From NCBI RefSeq assembly GCF_023585825.1, contig NZ_CP097751.1, positions 496,001 through 560,000 of the forward strand: 64,000 bases of DNA, written 5' to 3'. The translations under genes were made by a program, and so were the position numbers. Source of the DNA: Candidatus Blochmanniella camponoti (GTDB taxonomy: Bacteria > Pseudomonadota > Gammaproteobacteria > Enterobacterales > Enterobacteriaceae). The notes beneath the pieces are model-generated. The model was given only the letters and a program-made list of their open reading frames with translations, made no database searches and was not told the origin of the DNA. Positions 1 through 9,077 of the stretch are shown piece by piece; the stretch's first letter is position 1, and the number at the start of each line of letters is the position of its first letter.

Positions 1-2
1 GT

Positions 3-80
3 AACAGTATTATGAAGTTTATTATTCATCATACTCAAAGTCAAGAATCAACTCTTATGTATGCACAAGACAATGAGTAG
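3..80 (+). CDS. 3' end of an upstream gene, possibly obgE (partial)
   Basis: An open frame runs in from the left edge and stops at TAG 78-80, giving about 25 residues that end in LMYAQDNE. No family motif can be seen in so short a tail. In E. coli the same-strand gene upstream of greA, once the opposite-strand dacB is removed, is obgE, whose C-terminal tail is variable. By synteny this could be the end of obgE, but it may equally be a chance open frame. Confidence 0.22.
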   Translation, partial: NSIMKFIIHHTQSQESTLMYAQDNE

Positions 81-276
81 GAATCAAGATTAGCTAATTC
101 TATTGTCATTTTAAAACAATACACATAATATACCGTTAAGTTTAAAAAAATTTTAATATGATGATATCATAATTCATGATGTTTTATAAACATAGCTATT
201 TATAAAATAGTCTATATACATATTAAGAGAGATGTTTTTTTTGATAAAGTTTTTAAAAGCTAGGTAATAACAATTT

Positions 277-306
277 TTGTTTTTTAAAAAGATAAAAATA
301 TATAAT
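277..306 (+). promoter_or_regulatory. Candidate sigma-70 promoter of greA
   Basis: TTGTTT at 277-282 and a perfect TATAAT at 301-306 are separated by 18 bases and lie about 75 bases before greA. In such AT-rich DNA, promoter-like matches occur by chance, so this is only a candidate. Confidence 0.3.
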
Positions 307-382
307 GTTTCATTAAATCATGCTTTTGTATGTAGTGTGATTGTTTATTGTTTAAATGTATGCAATATAATAAAGGTACAAC

Positions 383-859
383 ATGAAGCGCATACCAATG
401 ACTTTACGTGGAGCTGAAAAGTTGAGAGAGGAACTGGATTATTTAAAAAATGTTCGTCGCCCAGAAATTATAAAAAATATTTCTGAAGCGCGGGAGTATG
501 GCGACTTAAAAGAAAATGCTGAATATCATGCTGCTCGAGAACAACAAGGATTTTGTGAGGGTCGTATTCAAGAAATAGAATCTAAGCTTTTTAATGCACA
601 TATTATAGATATTGCCAAACTAACTACTGACGATAAAGTAGTTTTTGGTGCTACGGTTGGTGTTGAAAATTTGGATACAACATATAGACAAACGTATAGT
701 ATTGTAGGAGATGATGAGGCAAATCTTAAAGAACATATGATTTCTATCAATTCTCCTATTGCTAGAGGTTTGATTGGTCATAAAGAAGGAGATATTGTTC
801 GAATTAATACTCCAAAAGGGAAAGTAAGATATAAAATACTCCAGGTTAAATATTGTTAA
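383..859 (+). CDS. greA: Transcription elongation factor GreA
   Basis: GreA enters the secondary channel of RNA polymerase and stimulates cleavage of backtracked transcripts. The protein has 158 residues, the same as E. coli. The N-terminal coiled coil (about 1-75) carries the tip motif [11 protein letters not shown] with the two acidic residues D41 and E44 that position the catalytic metal. The C-terminal FKBP-like domain ends in GLIGHKEGD and a short beta region. The start is the ATG that aligns with E. coli MQAIPMTLRG. The gene is followed by a 380-base spacer before rlmE, where E. coli has yhbY on the other strand. Identity to the family is high throughout. Confidence 0.97.
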   Translation: MKRIPMTLRGAEKLREELDYLKNVRRPEIIKNISEAREYGDLKENAEYHAAREQQGFCEGRIQEIESKLFNAHIIDIAKLTTDDKVVFGATVGVENLDTTYRQTYSIVGDDEANLKEHMISINSPIARGLIGHKEGDIVRINTPKGKVRYKILQVKYC

Positions 860-1239
860 ACATGTTTTTATTTTATTGTTTATTTTAAATTTTTTACAAG
901 ATGATGATTATGAAAGTAAAAAAAAATGAAATGTTACTTGTAGTCGCTATATTAATTACTGTTAATAACACAAATATATGATGCTATTAACATTATTACT
1001 AATAAGTTTATATTTTTACTTTCATTTGTTTTGAAATATTTATTATTTACAATTAGATATATTTTTTATGCACACTATTTGTAATAGTTGGAAAAATATA
1101 TAAAAATTGGATATACACAAAAATTTATTTATTTTTATGGAATTTTTATTTTTTGTTTAAGTAAGATTGAAAGAAATACAAGTTATCGTCATTTTATCAA
1201 TGTTGTTTATTCAAAAAAATATTTGAGAAGTAACCTGAT
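860..1239 (+). other. Gene-free spacer at the site of lost yhbY
   Basis: This 380-base AT-rich stretch has no supported gene on either strand. The open frame across 1088-1309 overlaps the start of rlmE out of frame and resembles nothing. In E. coli the opposite-strand yhbY (a CRS1/YhbY RNA-binding protein linked to the ribosome) lies here, and I see no remnant of it. Confidence 0.6.
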
Positions 1240-1866
1240 ATGGTACATAGCAAACGTTCTATGCGTTCTTCAGGATGGTTACAAAAACATTTCAAAGACC
1301 AGTATGTGAAAGCAGCACAAAGACAGAAACTGCGGTCACGGTCTTGGTTTAAGCTTGATGCAATAAATCGCATGGATGCATTGTTTTCTACTGGTATGAC
1401 AGTAATAGATTTGGGATCAGCGCCTGGTGGGTGGGCGCTTTATGTAAAAAATAAAATAGGAAAGACAGGGTGTATTGTAGCGTGCGACATATTGTCTATG
1501 CGTAATATTTCTGGAGTGAATTTTTTAAAAGGAGATTGTTCTAATCCTAATATTTTCAAAATATTATGTAAATGGGTAGAACAAAAACAGGTTAATGTGG
1601 TTTTATCTGATATGTCTCCTAATACAACCGGTATATCAACAATCGATGTAAGTCGGTCTATACATCTTGGGAATTTAGCGTTAAATATATGTCGTAGCGT
1701 ATTAATGCGTAGAGGCGCTTTTTTAGTGAAAGTTTTTCAGGGAAAGGGTTTGGATAAATACTTGTGTGATGTGCATTCCTTATTTAACATAGTAAGGATC
1801 CGCAAACCAGATGCCTCTAGGTCTCATTCTCGTGAGGTTTATATTGTAGCGAAAGAACGTAAGTAA
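1240..1866 (+). CDS. rlmE: 23S rRNA 2'-O-ribose U2552 methyltransferase RlmE (FtsJ/RrmJ)
   Basis: RlmE methylates the ribose of U2552 in the A loop of 23S rRNA, using S-adenosylmethionine, on the 50S subunit. It has 208 residues, close to the E. coli 209. The SAM-binding motif DLGSAPGGW lies near residue 59. The catalytic K-D-K-E tetrad is visible as K38 (in SWFKLD), the Asp of LSDMSPN (near 124), the Lys of LVKVFQG (near 164) and the Glu of SREVYIVA near the end. The ATG start aligns with E. coli MTGKKRS. It lies 61 bases before the FtsH start, the same rlmE-ftsH pairing as in E. coli, where the two are heat-shock genes. I see no clear sigma-32 promoter upstream here. Confidence 0.96.
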   Translation: MVHSKRSMRSSGWLQKHFKDQYVKAAQRQKLRSRSWFKLDAINRMDALFSTGMTVIDLGSAPGGWALYVKNKIGKTGCIVACDILSMRNISGVNFLKGDCSNPNIFKILCKWVEQKQVNVVLSDMSPNTTGISTIDVSRSIHLGNLALNICRSVLMRRGAFLVKVFQGKGLDKYLCDVHSLFNIVRIRKPDASRSHSREVYIVAKERK

Positions 1867-1927
1867 GCATAATTTATTGTAGATATGTTAAAATTATTTA
1901 AATTTTGTTGTAATGCGAGGTAATCTT

Positions 1928-3865
1928 TTGAGTGACATGGCGAAAAATCTGGGTATCTGGTTAGTCATTGCAGTAGTCTTGATGTCTTTATTCCAGAATT
2001 TTGGGCCTAGCGACTCAAGCAGTCGCAAATTGGATTATTCCACTTTTATGTATGATTTAAACCAAGATCAAGTTAAAGAAGCTCGCATTAACGGTCGTGA
2101 AATTGTGGTTATTAAAAAGGATAGTAATCGTTATATTACTTATATTCCAGTAAATGATCCGAAATTACTTGACATTCTTTTAACTAAAAAAGTTAAGGTT
2201 GTTGGGGAGCCCCCAGAAGAACCTAGTTTAATTACATCTATTTTTATTTCTTGGTTTCCGATGTTATTATTGATTGGGGTTTGGGTTTTTTTTATGCGTC
2301 AAATGCAAGGAGGCGGCAAGGGAGCTATGTCTTTTGGTAAAAGTAAAGCACGTATGCTAACTGAAGATCAAATAAAAACTACTTTTGCAGATGTGGCAGG
2401 ATGTGATGAAGCAAAAGAAGAAGTGAAAGAATTAGTAGATTATTTACGTGAACCCAGCAGATTTCAAAAACTAGGGGGAAAAATCCCAAAAGGAGTCTTA
2501 ATGGTAGGACCTCCTGGAACTGGAAAAACACTTTTAGCCAAAGCTATTGCGGGAGAAGCAAAAGTTCCATTTTTTACTATTTCGGGTTCTGACTTTGTAG
2601 AGATGTTTGTCGGTGTCGGAGCATCTCGCGTTCGGGATATGTTTGAACAAGCTAAGAAAGCTGCCCCATGTATTATTTTCATTGATGAAATTGATGCGGT
2701 TGGTCGTCAGAGAGGTGCAGGTTTAGGAGGGGGACATGATGAACGTGAACAAACTCTAAATCAAATGTTAGTAGAAATGGATGGGTTTGAAGGAAAAGAA
2801 GGTATTATTGTCATAGCTGCTACTAATCGTCCAGATGTATTGGATCCAGCTTTATTAAGACCAGGACGATTTGACCGTCAAGTAGTTGTAGGATTACCGG
2901 ATATTCGGGGGCGAGAACAAATATTAAAAGTACACATCAGGCATGTACCGTTGTCATCAGATGTAGATATATTAGTAATTGCTCGAGGTACACCAGGATT
3001 TTCAGGAGCGGATTTAGCTAATCTCGTGAATGAAGCGGCATTATTTGCTGCTCGTGATAGCAAACATATGGTATCGATGGTAGAGTTTGAAAAAGCTAAA
3101 GATAAGATTGTAATGGGTGCAGAGCGTCGTTCCATGGTGATGACAGAAGCTCAAAAAGAATCCACAGCTTATCATGAAGCTGGTCATGCTATAATTGGTA
3201 GATTAGTCCCTGAGCATGATCCGGTTCATAAAGTGACTATAATCCCTAGGGGACGCGCTTTAGGTGTAACGTTTTTTTTACCAGAAGGTGATGCAATTAG
3301 CACTAGTCGACAGAAATTAGAGAGTCAAATTTCTACATTATACGGGGGTAGGCTTGCTGAAGAAATAATTTATGGTCCTAATAAAGTATCCACTGGCGCT
3401 TCTAACGATATTAAAGTAGCTACTTCTATTGCTCGAAACATGGTAACTCAATGGGGATTCTCTGAAAAACTTGGTCCGTTATTATATGCAGAAGAAGAAG
3501 GAGAAATATTTCTTGGGCGTTCAGTGGCGAAAGCAAAGCATATGTCTGATGAAACTGCTCGTATTATTGATCAGGAAATTAAATTTCTGATTGAAAGAAA
3601 TTATATACGTGCTCGTGAGCTTTTGATAAAAAATGTGGATATTCTTCATTCTATGAAAGATGCGTTAATAAAATACGAGACGATTAATGCATCTCAGATA
3701 AATGATTTGATGGATCGAAAATCAATTAAGCCCCCATCTGGATGGGAAAATAGCTTGTCTGATACTAACGATAGTAATAAGGAGGCTTGTGTTTCTTCTA
3801 TAAAAGGGCCAAAATCGGTAGACAGCGAATCTTACAATGACAATCCTGATGCTGCATCACAATAA
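1928..3865 (+). CDS. ftsH: ATP-dependent inner-membrane zinc metalloprotease FtsH
   Basis: FtsH is a membrane-anchored AAA+ protease that degrades unstable membrane and soluble proteins. Two membrane segments flank a small periplasmic domain (roughly residues 10-28 and 100-122). The AAA module has Walker A GPPGTGKT near 200, Walker [10 protein letters not shown] and the second region of homology [17 protein letters not shown]. The protease has the zinc motif HEAGH near 416. I chose the TTG at 1928 (MSDMAKNL) because GAGG at 1917-1920 sits seven bases before it. An in-frame ATG at 1913 and the MAKNL ATG at 1937 are alternatives. The product is about 645 residues against 644 in E. coli, with a divergent hydrophilic tail. 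This is one of the most conserved proteins in the window. Confidence 0.97.
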   Translation: MSDMAKNLGIWLVIAVVLMSLFQNFGPSDSSSRKLDYSTFMYDLNQDQVKEARINGREIVVIKKDSNRYITYIPVNDPKLLDILLTKKVKVVGEPPEEPSLITSIFISWFPMLLLIGVWVFFMRQMQGGGKGAMSFGKSKARMLTEDQIKTTFADVAGCDEAKEEVKELVDYLREPSRFQKLGGKIPKGVLMVGPPGTGKTLLAKAIAGEAKVPFFTISGSDFVEMFVGVGASRVRDMFEQAKKAAPCIIFIDEIDAVGRQRGAGLGGGHDEREQTLNQMLVEMDGFEGKEGIIVIAATNRPDVLDPALLRPGRFDRQVVVGLPDIRGREQILKVHIRHVPLSSDVDILVIARGTPGFSGADLANLVNEAALFAARDSKHMVSMVEFEKAKDKIVMGAERRSMVMTEAQKESTAYHEAGHAIIGRLVPEHDPVHKVTIIPRGRALGVTFFLPEGDAISTSRQKLESQISTLYGGRLAEEIIYGPNKVSTGASNDIKVATSIARNMVTQWGFSEKLGPLLYAEEEGEIFLGRSVAKAKHMSDETARIIDQEIKFLIERNYIRARELLIKNVDILHSMKDALIKYETINASQINDLMDRKSIKPPSGWENSLSDTNDSNKEACVSSIKGPKSVDSESYNDNPDAASQ

Positions 3866-3890
3866 TATGTAATAATTTTCATATAAAAAA

Positions 3891-3918
3891 TTGACTCATT
3901 GTCAGTTTTAAATAGTAT
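3891..3918 (+). promoter_or_regulatory. Candidate sigma-70 promoter of folP-glmM
   Basis: TTGACT at 3891-3896 (five of six consensus bases) and TAGTAT at 3913-3918 are 16 bases apart in the ftsH-folP spacer. An imperfect inverted repeat surrounds them (arms 3878-3888 and 3925-3935), so the same region may also end ftsH transcripts. Confidence 0.35.
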
Positions 3919-3987
3919 TTTACATTTTATATGAATTAGATCACCTAAATTAATTTTTAAATAATGCTTGGAGATGTCTTTAAATTT

Positions 3988-4827
3988 ATGACATTGAGTA
4001 CAAATAAACGTATTTTAGATTTTTCTGAAATTCAAATTATGGGGATTTTAAATGTTACTCCTGATTCCTTTTTTGATGGAGGTAATTATTGCACCCTTCC
4101 TAAAGCAATTGATCATGTATTTAATATGATTACTTATGGCGCTACTTGTATTGATGTTGGCGGAGAATCAACACGACCTGGATCCGACGCTGTCAGCGAT
4201 GAAGAAGAAGCGGATCGGGTTATACCTGTAGTACGTGCTATAGCACAGCGTTTTGATACTTATATTTCAATAAATACATCATCAGCATTAATAATACGTG
4301 AGAGCGCAGCTATCGGTGCTCATATGATTAATGACATCCGCTCTCTTACTGCTACAGGAGCGCTGAAAGCTGCGTTATATTGTAAACTTCCGGTGTGTTT
4401 AGTACATATGCAAGGAGAACCCAATACAATGCAAAATTCTCCCATATATTCTAATGTTACACATGCAGTAAACGAGTATTTTACTAAACAAATCACTCGT
4501 TTTGAATCAGCGGGTATTAGCAGAAATAAATTATTACTTGATCCTGGTTTTGGTTTTGGGAAAAGTTTATCACATAATTATCAGCTATTAGCTAATTTGA
4601 AATATTTTCATCATTTTGGTTTGCCTTTGTTAGTAGGTATATCACGCAAGTCAATGCTTAGTCTTAGTTTTAATTCATATAATCCTAAACAAAGATTAAT
4701 AGGTAGCATTGCTTGCGCAGTGATTGCAGCTACACAAGGCGTACAAATTATTCGCGTGCATGATGTTAAGGAAACAGCAGAAGCATTAAAAGTGGTGCGC
4801 ATGATGTTGAAACAGCAAGCACAGTAA
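3988..4827 (+). CDS. folP: Dihydropteroate synthase
   Basis: This enzyme joins p-aminobenzoate to 6-hydroxymethyl-dihydropterin diphosphate in folate synthesis. From the ATG at 3988 the protein has 279 residues (E. coli 282) and aligns from residue 1 without gaps through the first 100 residues. An ATG at 3964 would add eight residues. Visible family motifs are [39 protein letters not shown] and IRVHDV, which hold the pterin and diphosphate ligands Asn115, Asp185, Lys221, Arg255 and His257 of E. coli. One oddity: the residue equal to E. coli Asp96 is Asn (ISINTSS instead of ISVDTSK), a single G-to-A change at 4273. It lies 14 bases before glmM and is probably co-transcribed. Confidence 0.95.
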   Translation: MTLSTNKRILDFSEIQIMGILNVTPDSFFDGGNYCTLPKAIDHVFNMITYGATCIDVGGESTRPGSDAVSDEEEADRVIPVVRAIAQRFDTYISINTSSALIIRESAAIGAHMINDIRSLTATGALKAALYCKLPVCLVHMQGEPNTMQNSPIYSNVTHAVNEYFTKQITRFESAGISRNKLLLDPGFGFGKSLSHNYQLLANLKYFHHFGLPLLVGISRKSMLSLSFNSYNPKQRLIGSIACAVIAATQGVQIIRVHDVKETAEALKVVRMMLKQQAQ

Positions 4828-4841
4828 GGATAAAAATTAAT

Positions 4842-6200
4842 ATGAAGCGCCGCAAATACTTTGGTACTGATGGAATTAGAGGTAAAGTTGGGAGCATTCC
4901 TATTACTCCAGATTTTATTCTGAAGCTTGGTTGGGCTGCAGGAAAAGTATTAAGTCGTTTTAGTGGTGGTAGGTCTAATTACATTATTATTGGAAAAGAT
5001 ACTCGCATTTCTGGGTATATGTTAGAATCGGCATTAGAGTCGGGATTAGCTGCCGCTGGTTTGTCTGCTGCATTAACTGGTCCTATGCCTACTCCAGCGA
5101 TTGCGTATTTAACTCGTACTTTTAGAGCCGAAGCTGGCATTGTAATTTCTGCTTCACATAATCCCTTTTATGATAATGGTATTAAGTTTTTTTCTATTAA
5201 GGGTACTAAATTAGACGATGAAGTAGAGCATTCTATAGAAATAGAATTAGATAAATGTTTAACGTGTGTTGACCCAAAAGAGTTAGGAAAAGCTAGTCGT
5301 ATTGTTGATGCAGCTGGTCGTTATATAGAATTTTGCAAAGGAACTTTCCCTGCTCATCTCAGTTTAAGAAAATTAAAAATAATTGTAGATTGTGCTAATG
5401 GAGCTACTTATCATATAGCTCCAAGTGTATTTCGTGAATTGGGCGCTAATGTGGCCACTCTTGCGTGTCGTCCAAATGGAGTTAATATTAATAAAGAATG
5501 TGGTACTACAGATATTCGGCAATTACGTGCCCATGTATTAGCAAAAAAAGCAGATTTAGGTATTGCTTATGATGGGGATGGAGATAGGGTCATTATGGTC
5601 GATCATTTTGGAAACAAAGTAGATGGTGATCAAATGTTGTACATTATTGCTCGAGAAAAATTACATTGCAAGCAATTAACAGGTGGTATTGTAGGGACTC
5701 TTATGAGTAATATGGGACTTGTATTAGCATTAAAACAGTTAAATATTCCTTTTATACGTTCTAATGTCGGCGATCGATGTGTACTTGCAATGTTAAAAAA
5801 ACAGGGTTGGAACATTGGAGGTGAAAATTCTGGGCATATTGTACTTTTAGATAAAACTACCACGGGAGATGGTATTATTGTTGCTCTTCAAATATTATCC
5901 GCAATGGTAAATAATTGCGTAAGTTTACATGAATTATGCAATGATGTGTCTTTATTGCCTCAAATTTTAGTTAATGTATATTGTTCTAGCATTAAAAGCC
6001 CTTTAGAATCTGATTTGGTTAGAAAAGAAACTAAAGCAGTAGAACAGGAGTTATCTGAACAAGGACGCGTGTTATTGCGTCAGTCTGGCACTGAACCATA
6101 TATTCGTATTATGGTGGAGGGAAAATGTTATGGTAAAATATTATATTTAGCAAATAGGATTGCTTCTGTAATAAAATCGGAAATAAAATCAATAAAATAG
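4842..6200 (+). CDS. glmM: Phosphoglucosamine mutase
   Basis: GlmM converts glucosamine-6-phosphate to glucosamine-1-phosphate, the step before UDP-GlcNAc for murein and lipid A. The protein has 452 residues (E. coli 445). It shows the FGTDGIRG start, the phosphoserine loop ISASHNP near residue 104, the metal loop DGDGDR near 245, the sugar-binding GGENSGH and the phosphate-binding RQSGTEP near the C terminus. It follows folP closely, as in E. coli. The extra residues come from a longer loop after the first 40 residues and a longer C-terminal tail. Its presence fits the murein genes at the other end of the window. Confidence 0.97.
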   Translation: MKRRKYFGTDGIRGKVGSIPITPDFILKLGWAAGKVLSRFSGGRSNYIIIGKDTRISGYMLESALESGLAAAGLSAALTGPMPTPAIAYLTRTFRAEAGIVISASHNPFYDNGIKFFSIKGTKLDDEVEHSIEIELDKCLTCVDPKELGKASRIVDAAGRYIEFCKGTFPAHLSLRKLKIIVDCANGATYHIAPSVFRELGANVATLACRPNGVNINKECGTTDIRQLRAHVLAKKADLGIAYDGDGDRVIMVDHFGNKVDGDQMLYIIAREKLHCKQLTGGIVGTLMSNMGLVLALKQLNIPFIRSNVGDRCVLAMLKKQGWNIGGENSGHIVLLDKTTTGDGIIVALQILSAMVNNCVSLHELCNDVSLLPQILVNVYCSSIKSPLESDLVRKETKAVEQELSEQGRVLLRQSGTEPYIRIMVEGKCYGKILYLANRIASVIKSEIKSIK

Positions 6201-6215
6201 TAATTTACTTCAAAT

Positions 6216-6236
6216 ATTATGCGTATATCGCATAAT
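6216..6236 (+). terminator. Weak hairpin after glmM
   Basis: An 8-bp stem (ATTATGCG/CGCATAAT) with a 5-base loop sits 16 bases after the glmM stop. No T run follows, so it may be a weak terminator or a 3'-end stabiliser only. Confidence 0.25.
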
Positions 6237-6347
6237 TATAATATAAGTGAGTTATATAGTATTTTTGTATAAAAAGAAATATTAGTAGTTGTAGAAATGA
6301 TTTATTTTTTTTAGACATAAAATGTTTATATAAGGCGATATAATGTT

Positions 6348-6632
6348 ATGTATCAATTTTTTTTGGTTATATTTTTAATTATAGCAATATCTCTAATCAC
6401 ATTGATTATGTTACAACAAAACAAAAGTAATGATTCAGGAGGAATGTTTAGTAGTCGTTCTTTAGGAGATATGTTAGGTTCAGGAGGTATCAATGATGGT
6501 ATAACGTGTTTAATAGTAATTTTAGCTATATTATTTTTTTTATTTAGTTTGTTACTGGGAAATATAAATAGCAAACAAAATCAAAAGTATATTCAAAACA
6601 ATATGCAAAATAGTCAATTGCAAGATCAATAA
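6348..6632 (+). CDS. secG: Protein translocase subunit SecG
   Basis: SecG is the small accessory subunit of the SecYEG channel. The 94-residue protein (E. coli 110) has two membrane segments, about residues 3-21 and 52-72, joined by a Gly/Ser-rich cytoplasmic loop. The first segment ends in the family signature LIMLQQ and the second in LLLGNINS. The C-terminal tail is shorter than in E. coli and rich in Asn and Gln, a common drift in AT-rich symbiont genomes. AAGG at 6332-6335 is a possible ribosome site. An out-of-frame ATG at 6343 is not used. The glmM-secG-leuU order is as in E. coli. Confidence 0.94.
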   Translation: MYQFFLVIFLIIAISLITLIMLQQNKSNDSGGMFSSRSLGDMLGSGGINDGITCLIVILAILFFLFSLLLGNINSKQNQKYIQNNMQNSQLQDQ

Positions 6633-6792
6633 AATTATATAAATTTTAAGCGTAATTTTTTCAACAACAAATTAATTAAAGATATCTTTTTTATATGTAA
6701 TAAAAAGACATAAAATATATGTAAAACTAGCAATGTATATATACATTAAAGTATTGCTACATTTGGTATCGTATTATCGATGATTGTTAATA

Positions 6793-6878
6793 ACCGAGGT
6801 GGTGGAATTGGTAGACACGCTACTTTGAGGGGGTAGTTCTCTTATTTGAGATTACGGGTTCAAGTCCCGTCCTCGGTA
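6793..6878 (+). tRNA. leuU: tRNA-Leu (anticodon GAG)
   Basis: This 86-base class II tRNA has a 7-bp acceptor stem ACCGAGG/CCTCGGT and the GGTGGAATTGGTAGACACG D-arm. Anticodon GAG lies at 6827-6829, followed by a long variable arm and the T-arm GGGTTCAAGTCCC. Discriminator A is at 6878. CCA is not encoded, so the tRNA nucleotidyltransferase must add it. The sequence and position (secG-leuU-metY) match E. coli leuU. Confidence 0.96.
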
Positions 6879-6949
6879 TTGTTTCGTAATATAAATAATT
6901 TGCTTTTTCGGAGTTATATGGTATACAATTCCTATTGTTTTAGTACAGG

Positions 6950-7023
6950 CGCGGGGTGGAGCAGTATGGCAGCTCGTCGGGCTCATAACCCGAAGGTCGT
7001 TGGTTCAAATCCGACCCCCGCAA
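6950..7023 (+). tRNA. metY: Initiator tRNA-fMet (anticodon CAT)
   Basis: This 74-base tRNA carries both initiator marks: an unpaired C1-A72 at the acceptor end (C6950, A7022) and three consecutive G-C pairs in the anticodon stem (GGG...CCC around CAT 6984-6986). The discriminator is A7023. Only CC of the CCA tail follows, so the tail is added after transcription. In E. coli metY heads the rimP-nusA-infB operon, and the position here is the same. Confidence 0.96.
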
Positions 7024-7529
7024 CCGTATCAAGTAGGTTGCTTTATTTATACTGTAGGAAATACAACGTGTTGTGTGTTATACTGAGTGAGCCTGACCGA
7101 GCCTGGTGTTGTAGTTTAAGAATAATGGAAAATATGTTGATATTAAAGGCTACATAAATAATATCGATTTATTAAATTAGTTATGGTTAAATGTTTAATT
7201 AATATTCAGAGAATATTAATAGATTTCTTTTCATGTTGATAACATACCTATCAAATAAGTAGATCACTGATTATTTTCTATGGAAATTTCTCAAGGTTTA
7301 TTAATTTCATAATATCGAATAGAATTCTGTTATATGTTACAAGGTTGTCTGATATGAATAGGACGATTAAATTAATTTGTATCAATTATAATCATAGTTT
7401 TTGTAATTGAATCAATAAATTGTAATACGTCATATTTTCAATACGATGTAGGGTGAATTATTTCTTGAAGTTTAATTACACAATGATATGCACATAGCTA
7501 TTAAGGAAATAGCATTTTGAGAAACTGGG
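7024..7529 (+). other. Gene-free spacer where rimP is missing
   Basis: The 506 bases between the initiator tRNA and nusA hold no supported gene. E. coli has rimP (30S maturation factor) at this point. No frame here shows its conserved SSPGLDRPL-type motif. The open frame 6846-7157 runs through both tRNAs and is spurious. Promoters for the nusA-infB operon must lie here, but I cannot pick one with confidence. Confidence 0.6.
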
Positions 7530-9047
7530 ATGAATAAAGAGATTTTGGCTGTTATAGAAGCAGTTTCTAATGAAAAAGCTGTACCTCAAGAAAAAATTTT
7601 TGAAGCATTAGAAACAGCATTGGCTGCTGCTACAAAAAAGAAATATGAACAAGATGTTGAAGTTCGTGTTGTAATTGATCGTAAATCAGGTCAGATTAAT
7701 ACATTTCGGAGGTGGGTTGTAGTGGAACAAGTAACTCAACCTACTAAAGAAATTACATTAGATGCAGCTCGATTTGAGAATCCAAAAGTTCAAATTTATG
7801 ATTACGTTGAAGATATAATTGAATCTATTAGTTTCGATCGTATTACAACTCAAACTGCAAAACAAGTTATTGTTCAAAAGGTACGTGAAGCTGAACGTGC
7901 AATTATTATAGAACAGTTTTTAAATCGACAGGGTGATATTGTTACAGGTATAGTAAAGAAAATTAATAGAGATAGCATAAGTATAGATTTAGGAAATAAT
8001 GCTGAAGGTATTATTAATAGAGAAGAAATGTTACCACGTGAAAATTTTAGATTGGGAGATAGAATTCGTGGTATTCTTTATTTGGTGCGACCGGATTTTA
8101 AAGGTCCTCAATTACTTATCAGTCGTACTAGGACGGAAATGTTGATTGAATTATTTCGTATCGAGGTACCTGAAATTGGAGAAGAATTAATCACAATTAA
8201 AGCTGCAGCGCGAGATCCTGGTTTACGGGCAAAAATTGCCGTTAAAACGAATGATAAGCGTATTGATCCAGTAGGAGCGTGTGTAGGAATGAGAGGAGCA
8301 CGTGTTCAGGCTGTGTCTGGTGAGTTAGGAGGAGAACGAGTAGATGTTATATTATGGGATGATAATCCTGTTCAATTTGTTATCAATGCTATGTCTCCTG
8401 CTGATGTTGCTTCTATTGTGATAGATGAAGATAAGCATACAATGGATATTTCAGTAGAAGAATCTAATTTACCTCAAGCTATTGGAAGAAATGGACAAAA
8501 CATTCGTCTAGTATCTCAATTAAGCGGATGGGAACTTAATATTATGACTGTAGATGAGTTGGAAAAGAAACGTCAAGTTGAAATATGTGCTATCAAAAAT
8601 GTTTTTGTTCATTCCTTAAATATCAGTGAGCAATTTGCTAAAATTTTAATTGATTCAGGGTTTTCTTCTCTTGAGGAATTAGCTTATGTACCTATGACAG
8701 AATTATTATCAATAAAAGAATTTGATAGAAAAACAGTAGAAATAATTAGGGACCGTGCAAAAAGTGCTTTAAAGAATTTTTCTGTGACTCATAATGAAAA
8801 AGATATCAAGGAAGATAATTATACTGCGGCGGTTATTCATCCCATTACAGGATTATTGAGATTGCCTAATATTGAATATAAGTTAGCACTAACATTAGTT
8901 GAACGTGGTATTTCCACATTAGAAGAGTTAGCTGAACAAGATATTTCGGATCTTTCCGATATTGAAGGATTAACTAAAGAAAAAATTGGAGAATTAATTA
9001 TGGAAGCCCGCAATATTTGTTGGTTTAATAATGATAACAAACATTAA
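7530..9047 (+). CDS. nusA: Transcription termination/antitermination factor NusA
   Basis: NusA binds RNA polymerase and modulates pausing, termination and antitermination. The 505 residues (E. coli 495) give, in order, the polymerase-binding N-terminal domain (1-125), an S1 domain (about 135-200, [21 protein letters not shown]), KH1 and KH2 (about 200-345, with [12 protein letters not shown] and [11 protein letters not shown]), and two C-terminal acidic repeats (about 360-425 and 440-495). Keeping the acidic repeats, which bind the polymerase alpha CTD and lambda N in E. coli, is notable in a phage-free genome. The ATG start aligns with E. coli [12 protein letters not shown]. It leads a nusA-infB-rbfA-truB-rpsO-pnp array. 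Confidence 0.97.
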   Translation: MNKEILAVIEAVSNEKAVPQEKIFEALETALAAATKKKYEQDVEVRVVIDRKSGQINTFRRWVVVEQVTQPTKEITLDAARFENPKVQIYDYVEDIIESISFDRITTQTAKQVIVQKVREAERAIIIEQFLNRQGDIVTGIVKKINRDSISIDLGNNAEGIINREEMLPRENFRLGDRIRGILYLVRPDFKGPQLLISRTRTEMLIELFRIEVPEIGEELITIKAAARDPGLRAKIAVKTNDKRIDPVGACVGMRGARVQAVSGELGGERVDVILWDDNPVQFVINAMSPADVASIVIDEDKHTMDISVEESNLPQAIGRNGQNIRLVSQLSGWELNIMTVDELEKKRQVEICAIKNVFVHSLNISEQFAKILIDSGFSSLEELAYVPMTELLSIKEFDRKTVEIIRDRAKSALKNFSVTHNEKDIKEDNYTAAVIHPITGLLRLPNIEYKLALTLVERGISTLEELAEQDISDLSDIEGLTKEKIGELIMEARNICWFNNDNKH

Positions 9048-9077
9048 TATTATTATTAGTAATAATTAAGGAAAACC

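Noticed and set aside
1088-1309. 73-codon frame before rlmE
   Set aside because: It overlaps rlmE out of frame, has biased low-complexity composition and resembles no known protein.
6846-7157. 103-codon open frame downstream of secG
   Set aside because: It runs through the 3' half of tRNA-Leu and all of the initiator tRNA; no family is recognisable.
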